Of a DNA stretch of 64,000 bases, positions 27,331 to 35,015 are shown piece by piece (positions within the stretch are counted from its first letter, which is position 1; every line of letters begins with the position of its first letter). The position numbers were made by a program, and so were the translations under genes. This stretch comes from Rhizobium sp. (lineage in GTDB: Bacteria > Pseudomonadota > Alphaproteobacteria > Rhizobiales > Rhizobiaceae). The notes beneath the pieces were generated by a model. It did not search any database, was not told the origin of the DNA, and saw nothing but the letters and a program-made list of their open reading frames with translations. The stretch lies in NCBI GenBank assembly GCA_019739215.1, contig JAHHDR010000032.1, forward strand, positions 62,001 through 126,000, read 5' to 3'.

Positions 27331-29250
27331 TCACAATCCGTGACCAAAACTCAGAACCGTGAGCGCGACGAGGCCGAAGCCCACCGCAAGCGTCACGACA
27401 AGGGCGCGCAGGCGCTCGCGCTCGGCATGGGACTGGTCCCGACGCAGGCGAGGCGGACGCTCGAAGGCCGGCACGTCCATCACCACGGGGCTGGCCATTT
27501 CCATCTTGTAGGACAGGAACCAGACCAGCCCGAGACCGACCGCCCAGAACAGCAGCCCCCAGCCCCAGAGCGAGGGCATGCCGAGGGCCCAGTTGCCATC
27601 CGCTGTAACGAAGGCATGATTGCCGAAGATCAGGCCCGGCCCGACGGCAAGGAACAGCCAGGCGACGCTCACAGACCATGCCGTCGACCTCAGCGCCCGC
27701 GTCGCGGGTCCCCCCGCAAGCGTCACATGCGCGAGATGGCGGGCTTCCTCGGCGTCGCCGCCGAAGCCACGGCGCTGGGTGAACGCCGAGATCAGGAGCG
27801 TTGCGGCAAGATTGGCAACGATGCCCCAGGCGGCCGAATGGATCGTCCAGGGATTGCGGCCCCAGGGCAGGTCGAGCCCGAGGAACGACAGGACCGCAAG
27901 GCCGAAAGGCTCGGTGAGCAGCACGCCGGCAATGCCGAAGCCGACACCGGTCATGACCGCCGGCCGTGTGAACCACCGGACCCAGGTCATCCCCAGCAGC
28001 GGCGTCCAGAGCTGGAAGGAGAGCGGCAGGGCGAGCGAGGCAAGCACTGTCAGCGTCACCGGCGTCAGTTGCGACATCAGGATCGTCGCCAGGACCATCA
28101 GGCCGATGACGACGCGGGTGATCGTCACCGTGTCCCTCCGGCCAAGGCTGCCGTGGAACCACGGCTTGTAGATCTGGCGGACCAGGGCCTCGCCTGCCGT
28201 CACGAGGCCGAGGCCGGCAAGGAGCTGGACTCCCGCCAGAAGGCCGATGAACAGCCATGCGCCAAACCAGGGCGAGAGCGAAGCGATGAGGCCATCGACA
28301 GACATGCCCGGATCAACCAGCCGCGCCGCGCCGATCGAACCGAGGCAGAGCGCAAGCAGGCCGCCAAACGCACCCGCGACGACCCAGGTCTGACCGGCCG
28401 CGACACCGGCCGCACTGCGCGTCGACAGGACCAGTTTGATGGCAAGCGGACTCGCCTGCAGGCCCATCAGCGCGAAGGCAAGGGACAGGCTTGCAAGCGC
28501 CGTGGTCTCGCCGCCCGCAGCCGCCTCGCGGCCCGCGCCGGCCGTGAACTGGACGACGCCGCTGACGATGAAACGCGACAGGTTGCCCGGTTCGGCCGCC
28601 ATCACGCGCAGGCTTTCATTGAGCGCGGCAAAGCCGCCAACTCCGATCAGCGCGAAGCCGGCAAGGCCGGCAAGGGCCGCGCCGGCCAGGACAGACTGTA
28701 CCGTGCCGAGATAGCCGACGACCCGCATCCCGCCGATGGCGGTGTATCCAAACAGTATTGCCCCGAGGACCGTCGACGCAACCGGCGCACTCACGGCACC
28801 CGAGGTCAGCCGCTCGGTCATCGAGGCGAGCGCGGCGAGTTGCAGGCCGGCAAAGCCGACTGCGAACAGCACTGCGACGACCGCCGCATAGGCGACGAGG
28901 AACTCGGACTGATAGTAGCTGCGCAGCAATTCGCCCAGTGACGACAGCCGCAGGCGCTGGCCGATGTACCAGAGACGCTTGAAAAAGAAGACCCCGGGCA
29001 GCGCGAGCGCAATGCCGGAAACGACAAGGACAGGAAGCCCGAATCCGCCTGTGCCGATGCGCTGCGCGCCATCGAGAACCGCCCAGCCGGAGAGGCTCAG
29101 CCCACCGAGCACCAATGCGCTCATCCAGGGCGACAATGCGTGGCCGGCGGAGAAGAATGTCTGGTAATCGCCATTCTCATGGGCGGCAACCCGCGCCCAG
29201 TAGAGAGCGGCCGCGCCATAGAACAGACCAAACAGCGGGAGCCATATCAT
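27331..29250 (-). CDS. Sodium:solute symporter family protein
   Basis: Large inner-membrane transporter of 639 residues with about 14 hydrophobic segments. The N-terminal part has the SSS-family pattern: YQTFFSAGHALSPWMSAL, then SLSGWAVLDG, then RLWYIGQRLRLSSLGELL. C-terminal extension with a hydrophilic stretch near 585-615. Starts 3 bp after the small membrane protein, a spacing that implies joint translation and perhaps a two-part transporter. Followed by the alcohol dehydrogenase. Substrate unknown. Confidence 0.85.
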   Translation of the reverse strand: MIWLPLFGLFYGAAALYWARVAAHENGDYQTFFSAGHALSPWMSALVLGGLSLSGWAVLDGAQRIGTGGFGLPVLVVSGIALALPGVFFFKRLWYIGQRLRLSSLGELLRSYYQSEFLVAYAAVVAVLFAVGFAGLQLAALASMTERLTSGAVSAPVASTVLGAILFGYTAIGGMRVVGYLGTVQSVLAGAALAGLAGFALIGVGGFAALNESLRVMAAEPGNLSRFIVSGVVQFTAGAGREAAAGGETTALASLSLAFALMGLQASPLAIKLVLSTRSAAGVAAGQTWVVAGAFGGLLALCLGSIGAARLVDPGMSVDGLIASLSPWFGAWLFIGLLAGVQLLAGLGLVTAGEALVRQIYKPWFHGSLGRRDTVTITRVVIGLMVLATILMSQLTPVTLTVLASLALPLSFQLWTPLLGMTWVRWFTRPAVMTGVGFGIAGVLLTEPFGLAVLSFLGLDLPWGRNPWTIHSAAWGIVANLAATLLISAFTQRRGFGGDAEEARHLAHVTLAGGPATRALRSTAWSVSVAWLFLAVGPGLIFGNHAFVTADGNWALGMPSLWGWGLLFWAVGLGLVWFLSYKMEMASPVVMDVPAFERPPRLRRDQSHAERERLRALVVTLAVGFGLVALTVLSFGHGL

Positions 29251-29253
29251 CGT

Positions 29254-29676
29254 TCAGGTCCCCTCCCCGGGCGCCGGCTTGACGTGAAAGCGGGAGAAAG
29301 CGCCCCTCAGCCCGTGGCGCGTGAGGAGATAGACGAGGAAGCCCACCGACAACACGCCGAACAGCGTGAGGCCGGAGAGATAGTCCGCAGTCGTCATGTC
29401 CCCGCCGAGTGCACCCGTTATGAAGACCAGGCCGAGCAGACCGTAGCTTCCGATCCCCAGCGCAGTCTCCCCCGGCGTGAAGCCGGTATCGAAAATGGAA
29501 TTGACGACGATATGGACCGCAAAGGCCAGTACGATGACAGCAACGCCCGCAGCCGACACGGACCACATGTCGCGCGCCATGCCTTCGAGAAAGACACCCA
29601 GGCCGAAAAAGCCAAGCACCGCCCAATCGGCAAAGATCAGGATGCTGCGTTCGACGATCGGTCCACGATAGGCCAT
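29254..29676 (-). CDS. Small four-helix membrane protein, unknown function
   Basis: 140-residue protein with four predicted hydrophobic helices (about 12-30, 40-62, 72-92, 100-118), a charged loop VERSI and a basic C-terminal tail. No recognised catalytic motif. It sits 3 bp before the symporter gene and 68 bp after the flotillin-like gene. The spacing suggests a small accessory subunit of the symporter. Not recognised as a named family. Confidence 0.7.
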   Translation of the reverse strand: MAYRGPIVERSILIFADWAVLGFFGLGVFLEGMARDMWSVSAAGVAVIVLAFAVHIVVNSIFDTGFTPGETALGIGSYGLLGLVFITGALGGDMTTADYLSGLTLFGVLSVGFLVYLLTRHGLRGAFSRFHVKPAPGEGT

Positions 29677-29744
29677 TGTTCCGTTTTCCTGCACGAAGAT
29701 GCGCGGTCAGGGGAGAACCGTCCGGCGCTCCCCGCGAAGAGTGC

Positions 29745-31427
29745 TCAATTCGGCTTGGGCTTCCCCTTCGCCGGGATGTCGGATGCGGCGGGTTCGGTGT
29801 AGACGATCTTCGACAGGTCGCCGAGCGTATGCACCCGGTGGATATTGTCACCGCTGAGTCCGATCTCGCCAAGCAGCGTGTCCACGAAGGGCGCCTGGGT
29901 ACGGTAGCGCAGGGCAGAGCTTACGACCTGCTCGGCGAGGTTGCCGTCGCGTGGCGCCTGGCCATCCGGTCCTGTCGCAATCCCGCCGCCACCGCCGGCA
30001 CCGACGGCACCCGACAGCCCCGGCAGTCCTTCCACATGAAGGATCTTGATGCCCTCGATCTTCTCCATCGGCTTGACGCTTTCGCGGATAATGGCCGGCA
30101 GGTTCTCGACGAGCGCCCTGTGGAGGGACGACTTGCGGCTGGCATCGGACCGAAGGTTTTCCGCCGTATTGAGCTTCTCCTTGCCGTCGGCCTCGACCCG
30201 CAACCGCTCCTCGAGCGCCGACACGGCGATCCGGTCGGCATCGGCGCGATCCTTCGCCGCAGCCTTCTCGGCCTCGGCAAGGATGCGGATCTTCGCGCCC
30301 TGTGCATTGGCCTCGCGTTCTGCTTCGATGAGTTCGATTGCCTTCTGGCGCGTGGCGATCTCGGTGTCGCGGATCGTCTGCACCTTCTCCTGTGCCTCGA
30401 CCATCTGGGCACGCGCGTTCTCGGCCTGTGTCTGGGCCTCGGACCGCTCTTTGGACTTGATCGACACGGCGATCTCGGAGGCCTGCTCCTCGATCTGGAT
30501 GACCTCGCGGCGCTTGATCTCCAGCATCTCCACCTGACGCTCCATCTCGATGCGGGCGCGCTCGACGGCCTCACGCTCCTTGATCTTGACGGACTCGATC
30601 TCGCGTTCACGCACGGCATTCTGCGCCGCGATCTCGGATTTCCGGCCGGCGCGCTCGATGGAAACCTGCGCCTCGTGCGACAGGCGTGCATATTCGCTGT
30701 CGCGCTCGATCTCCAGGCTGCGCTTCTCCGCCTCGAGGTTCTTGGCGCGGATGGCGACAGCGGTGTCCTTCTCGATGTCGTTGCGCTTCTTCTTGCGGCT
30801 CTCGATCTGCTCGGTGAGCAGGGTCAGGCCCTCGGCGTCGAAGGTGTTGGACGGGTCGAACAGCTTGATATCGGTCTGGTCGAGCGAGGTGAGCGACACG
30901 CTTTCAAGCTCCAGCCCGTCGAGCGCGAGGCTTTCGGCGACCTCCTGCTTGACCTCGCGGACGAAGGCCTGGCGGTTCTCGTGGATGTGTTCGAGCGTCA
31001 TCTTCGCGGCAGCACCACCCATGGCATCGACGAACCGGCCCTGGATGAGGTCCTTGAGCTGTTCGGCATTCATGGTGCGGTTGCCGAGGCTCCGCGCGGC
31101 GGTCGCCACCGCCTCGTCGTTCGGCGCGACGCGGACGTAGAATTCAACCGTCAGCTCGACGCGCATCCGGTCCTTGGTGATCAGCGACTTCTCGCGCGCC
31201 CGGGTCACTTCGAGGCGCAGGGTGTTCATGTTGACCTCGGTGAGGTCGTGCAGGATCGGCAGCACCATCGCGCCGCCGCCCATCACCACCTTCTCGCCGC
31301 CGAAGCCGGTTCGCACGAAGCTCACATCCTTGGTCGAGCGGCGATAGAGCCAGTGCAGGAGATAGGCGGCGACGGCAATGACGATCGCGGCCAGGATGAT
31401 GATTGCAATAACGTCTGCACCCTTCAT
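29745..31427 (-). CDS. Flotillin / YqiK-like membrane scaffold protein
   Basis: 560-residue protein with one N-terminal membrane helix (about 4-27), an SPFH/band-7 domain (about 35-205), a long charged coiled coil (about 210-430, rich in Glu/Arg/Lys/Ala) and a flotillin C-terminal region with a glycine-rich stretch (IATGP preceded by GAGGGGG). Flotillins form oligomeric membrane platforms. Encoded between the opsin-like protein and the small membrane protein, so it may organise the opsin-like or symporter protein in the membrane; this is inference. Confidence 0.88.
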   Translation of the reverse strand: MKGADVIAIIILAAIVIAVAAYLLHWLYRRSTKDVSFVRTGFGGEKVVMGGGAMVLPILHDLTEVNMNTLRLEVTRAREKSLITKDRMRVELTVEFYVRVAPNDEAVATAARSLGNRTMNAEQLKDLIQGRFVDAMGGAAAKMTLEHIHENRQAFVREVKQEVAESLALDGLELESVSLTSLDQTDIKLFDPSNTFDAEGLTLLTEQIESRKKKRNDIEKDTAVAIRAKNLEAEKRSLEIERDSEYARLSHEAQVSIERAGRKSEIAAQNAVREREIESVKIKEREAVERARIEMERQVEMLEIKRREVIQIEEQASEIAVSIKSKERSEAQTQAENARAQMVEAQEKVQTIRDTEIATRQKAIELIEAEREANAQGAKIRILAEAEKAAAKDRADADRIAVSALEERLRVEADGKEKLNTAENLRSDASRKSSLHRALVENLPAIIRESVKPMEKIEGIKILHVEGLPGLSGAVGAGGGGGIATGPDGQAPRDGNLAEQVVSSALRYRTQAPFVDTLLGEIGLSGDNIHRVHTLGDLSKIVYTEPAASDIPAKGKPKPN

Positions 31428-31487
31428 GGACGTATTCCTTCAGAACTAGCGAGGGTTGAAGCCACGGGGCTTGGGCGGGATGAGGCG

Positions 31488-32189
31488 TCAAGCATGATGC
31501 TTCTCCTCGGTGGCGAGGGCGCCGGTCACGAGGACCGCCACGCCGAACGCCATGCGGTTGAGAATGTCGGCGAGATTATAGGCGACGGACAGGCTTCCAT
31601 CGTCTGCGACACCGGCGAATGAAGTAAGGAAGTTGCCGAGCGGATAGATCGCCCATCCGACGGTCACGATCAGCCTGAGCCAGAAATAGCCCCGCCGCAG
31701 GCTGTCGCTGGTGGAGCCCCGGACGGCATCGTCCATCCGTCCGAAATAGAGTTCGCCCAGGATGTAGAGCCAGAAAACCAGGCCGATGAGGAAGGCCAGT
31801 GTCGGGTGCATGAAATTGGCCTCGCCGAGATAGCGGACGAAGACCATCAGCACCGAGACCACGATCAGGCGCCAGAACAGGCCGGCCGTGAGCCGCCCGG
31901 CGGTGCCTGCCAGGAAGAACAGCGCCATGATCTGCAGCGGCATCGAGATTGACCAGCCGACATAGTGATAGACGACGGGAACGTTCTGGCCGGCGAGCCA
32001 GGCGCCGCGTGCCTCGAAGGCCGCGCCGATCCCGACCAGCGCGGCAATCGCGCAAAGCGCCACCGGAAGCTTGAAGCCGCGCCCGACCCATGTCGTGCCC
32101 ATCAGCAGCAGGATCGCGGTGGCGACAAGTCCGAACAACGCGACCGAAAAGCTTGCCGCGGTGAGGTCGGTTGTCTGGTAAACCGGCAT
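31488..32189 (-). CDS. Type-1 (microbial) opsin-like protein lacking the retinal lysine
   Basis: 233-residue, seven-helix protein of the proteorhodopsin fold. Helix C reads YHYVGWSISMPLQ (74-86), helix E reads FWLYILGELYFG (139-150), helix F reads GWAIYP (178-183) and helix G reads NLADILNRMAFG (205-216). Retinal-pocket residues equivalent to bacteriorhodopsin Trp86, Trp182, Tyr185, Pro186 and Asp212 are kept (Trp79, Trp179, Tyr182, Pro183, Asp208). The Schiff-base lysine position, four residues after that Asp, is Arg212 (codon CGC at 31554-31556). The pump residues are also lost: Arg82 is His75, Asp85 is Gly78, and the proton donor is Ala89. It cannot bind retinal by the usual bond. Lysine-less type-1 opsins are known as a class, with unknown function. 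Sits 46 bp after an ABC permease and 60 bp before the flotillin-like gene. Confidence 0.88.
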   Translation of the reverse strand: MPVYQTTDLTAASFSVALFGLVATAILLLMGTTWVGRGFKLPVALCAIAALVGIGAAFEARGAWLAGQNVPVVYHYVGWSISMPLQIMALFFLAGTAGRLTAGLFWRLIVVSVLMVFVRYLGEANFMHPTLAFLIGLVFWLYILGELYFGRMDDAVRGSTSDSLRRGYFWLRLIVTVGWAIYPLGNFLTSFAGVADDGSLSVAYNLADILNRMAFGVAVLVTGALATEEKHHA

Positions 32190-32235
32190 TTCAGTGTCTC
32201 CCGTTGCGGAATGTCTTGGGCGTCATGTCGTGGCC

Positions 32236-33609
32236 TCAGATCTGGGTTCGGATGTGCGGGGATCGGGCATAGAGGGCCACCATCGGCAGGATCAGCAGGC
32301 CGAAGATGAACTGCTGCCATTTGAAGTCGAGGCCGATGCCGACCAGGAAACTCGACAGGACCTGCAGAACCAGCACCCCGATGACTGTGAAGCCATAGCC
32401 ACCGGCGCCACCCAGCAGCGACGTGCCGCCCACCACGACCGCCGCCAGCGTGAGGAACAGGTACTGATCGCCGACGCCGATGAAGCCGCCACCCGACCAG
32501 CCGAGCAGCAGGCTGCCCGTCATGGCGGCGAAGAAGCCGGACAGTGCGTACATCATGACCCAGTAGCGCATCTCGGAGATCATCACGCGGCTGGCGGAGG
32601 TGCGGTTGACGCCGAGTGCGTAGAGATAGCGGCCGTAAACCGTCATCCTGAGCCCGACCATGAGAATGATGGCGATCACCACCCAGATGACGATGACCGG
32701 CGGAAACGGCAGGCCGAATGTCGTCCCGTTCATCGCCGACAGGTTCGACAGCCAGCCGGGTACGGTCCCGAAGACATTGCCCGAATAGGCCGAGCCGATC
32801 GAGGTGATGATCTGGACGCCGCCCGAGATCGCAAAGCCGGTGCCAAGGGTGACGATCAGCGCCTGGCCCTGCAGCCGGTAGCTCAGGAAGCCATTGGCAA
32901 CACCGAAAGATGCGCCGATGGCCAGGACGATGATCGTCGCCAGCCATGGTGGCACGCCGAGGCCCATCAGGTAGAGAAGGCCGACATTGGCGCCGCCGAT
33001 GATGAAGGGGATCGACAAGTCCAGTCCGCCGAGAAGTGCCACGAGGGTCTGGCCGATGGAGGCGATGCCGAGGAAGGATGCGAAGAGCAGCATCGACTTG
33101 ATGTTGTTGCCCGACGCGAAACCCTCGATGTTCATCGATCCGACCGAGAACAGCCCGGCGAGCACCATGATGCCGATGAAGGCCGAACGGTTCTGCTGGA
33201 ACTGCCGGCCCAGCGTGCGGGTCAGGATGAGGATCGCGATCAGGATGATCAGCGACAGCACGTTCCAGATGTTGAAGAAGCCCTCGACCGTCAGCGACAG
33301 GACGAGGAATGCGAGAAGGATGAGCGCCAGCCCGACGAGCGGCCAGCGATACTGCGTCCACGCGGCGCGAACCGGACCGGGGCCGTCAACCGGATGGGCG
33401 GTCGGCGGCGCGGATGGATCGAGGAACTGCCCGATCACGAAGCGCCAGCCCCACATGAAGAGTGCGAGCGTGGCGATCGCCGACAGAATGACGATCTGGA
33501 CCGAGAGGCCCTGGGCAAATCCGAAGCCGGCACCGATCGCGGTCAGCACGATGCCGGCCGCAAGGCCAAGGATGCGGGCGGGGAAGCTCAGTTGCGGAAT
33601 CCTGTCCAT
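32236..33609 (-). CDS. Sugar-type ABC importer permease 2
   Basis: 457-residue inner-membrane permease of the RbsC/YjfF class, longer than usual through an N-terminal extension with two extra hydrophobic segments. The core has the GGLDLSIPFIIGG motif, the coupling loop GVNRTSASRVMISEM and a GGTSLLGGAGGYG segment near the end. The ATG at 33609 overlaps the last base of the upstream permease stop. Last recognisable gene of the transporter operon; the opsin-like gene follows after 46 bp. Confidence 0.88.
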   Translation of the reverse strand: MDRIPQLSFPARILGLAAGIVLTAIGAGFGFAQGLSVQIVILSAIATLALFMWGWRFVIGQFLDPSAPPTAHPVDGPGPVRAAWTQYRWPLVGLALILLAFLVLSLTVEGFFNIWNVLSLIILIAILILTRTLGRQFQQNRSAFIGIMVLAGLFSVGSMNIEGFASGNNIKSMLLFASFLGIASIGQTLVALLGGLDLSIPFIIGGANVGLLYLMGLGVPPWLATIIVLAIGASFGVANGFLSYRLQGQALIVTLGTGFAISGGVQIITSIGSAYSGNVFGTVPGWLSNLSAMNGTTFGLPFPPVIVIWVVIAIILMVGLRMTVYGRYLYALGVNRTSASRVMISEMRYWVMMYALSGFFAAMTGSLLLGWSGGGFIGVGDQYLFLTLAAVVVGGTSLLGGAGGYGFTVIGVLVLQVLSSFLVGIGLDFKWQQFIFGLLILPMVALYARSPHIRTQI

Positions 33610-35015
33610 CACGGGATCACCTCCGTCTTGGGCTGGTTGGCGGTGCTGCTCATCACATAGCCTCCGGCGAGGACCAGGGCGGCAACGATGACGGCGACGG
33701 CAGGCGCGATCGTCCGGCGGCTCGATTGCGATACGGCAACGCGCACGAAGACGGCGATCACCACGAGCAGCAGCACCGACAGCACGACGGGCGCGGCGGC
33801 GACCCGCAGCGCTTCGGTTTCGGCCGACGGCCTGGCGATTTCCAGGGGTCCGGTCAGCGCCGCCTGCATGTCCAGCGGGCCGGGCACGAGGGGGCCGACC
33901 GCACCGAGCGCCGTATAATCGAAGGTGGCGTGAAGGATGACGCCGAGCACGACCGCTGCCAGGAAGACGAAATAGAGCAGCGGCGAAAAATTGGGAATGC
34001 GGCGCTGGATGAAGGGTATCAACAGCGTCAGCAGCAGCGAGACCACCAGGATCGTGCCATAGGCGAGATTGGTGACGAAGCTCTGCACCGTGCCGAAATT
34101 GAACGTCGAGAGCACGAAGGTGATGAGGTAGAGGTTGAGCGCGCCGAGCGCCGAGCCGAAGACGCCACCCCGCCCGCCAGCCAGCGAGGCGCCGCCGAGA
34201 ACAAGCGCGGTCACCGCGATCAGCGTGTAGGTCGTGCCCTGCGAGGGATCCCCCGAAGAGATCAGCGCGGTAAAGCAGATGGCGGCGAGGCCCGCAAAGC
34301 AGCCCGAAATCAGGTGAGCGCCGATCCGCACGGTCGTGATCGGAACGCCTGATGTATAGGCCGCGCGCTCGTCCGACCCCATCAGCCGCAGGTGGCCGTA
34401 GAATGCGGTGGCGGTAAACAGCAGCCAGGCCGCGGAAGCCGCGAGCAGGATGAAGAGGACCGGCGAGAAGATCGTGGTGCCGTAGCCCCACTCCGCCATG
34501 AATTCCGGCGCCATGCCGCCCGGCCGTGGCAGGATTACGAGATTGATACCGCTGAGCGCGAGATATCCCGACAGCGATACGATGATCGGCTGGACACGGA
34601 CATAGATGACGATGAGCGCGAAGAGGAACTGATAGAGCGCGCCCACGGCCATGCAGTAGAGGAAAACCGAGATCGGATTGCCCAGAAGCCCCGCCCCATG
34701 CAGCTGGATCATGGTGACGTTGATGAAGCCGATCAGAGGTCCGATGGAGAGATCCACCGTGCCGCGACCGGACAGCGTCGACGCCATCAGCGCGTAGGTC
34801 GCCAGGATCAGCGGCGTGACGACGATGATCGCCGCGCCGATGCCCGACGACGTCATCAGTCCCGGCGAGCGCAGGACCGCGATCGCCAATAGCAGGAAAA
34901 ACAGCGTGATCGGCATCAGCAGGAACGGGCTCGACCGTCCGCCGCGCAGTTCCGCCACCGGAGCCTGCTGCACGGACCCTGCCTGCGACGGTGGAGGAAG
35001 GACTGCCATGTTCAT
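33609..35015 (-). CDS. Sugar-type ABC importer permease 1
   Basis: 468-residue inner-membrane permease of the same class with GRGTVDLSIGPLIG and the coupling loop GSDERAAYTSGVPI. A C-terminal extension of about 110 residues contains further hydrophobic segments. Starts within the stop region of the ATPase (ATGA overlap). Two different permeases imply a heterodimeric pore, unlike the homodimer of the ribose system. Confidence 0.88.
   Translation of the reverse strand: MNMAVLPPPSQAGSVQQAPVAELRGGRSSPFLLMPITLFFLLLAIAVLRSPGLMTSSGIGAAIIVVTPLILATYALMASTLSGRGTVDLSIGPLIGFINVTMIQLHGAGLLGNPISVFLYCMAVGALYQFLFALIVIYVRVQPIIVSLSGYLALSGINLVILPRPGGMAPEFMAEWGYGTTIFSPVLFILLAASAAWLLFTATAFYGHLRLMGSDERAAYTSGVPITTVRIGAHLISGCFAGLAAICFTALISSGDPSQGTTYTLIAVTALVLGGASLAGGRGGVFGSALGALNLYLITFVLSTFNFGTVQSFVTNLAYGTILVVSLLLTLLIPFIQRRIPNFSPLLYFVFLAAVVLGVILHATFDYTALGAVGPLVPGPLDMQAALTGPLEIARPSAETEALRVAAAPVVLSVLLLVVIAVFVRVAVSQSSRRTIAPAVAVIVAALVLAGGYVMSSTANQPKTEVIP

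Noticed and set aside
27007-28941. A 644-codon plus-strand frame opposite the symporter and dehydrogenase
   Set aside because: Rich in Arg, Ala and Gln, as antisense frames of GC-rich genes are. The opposite strand has recognisable genes.
31488-32189. Functional light-driven proton pump
   Set aside because: The lysine for retinal and the proton acceptor and donor are all replaced, so normal pumping is not possible.
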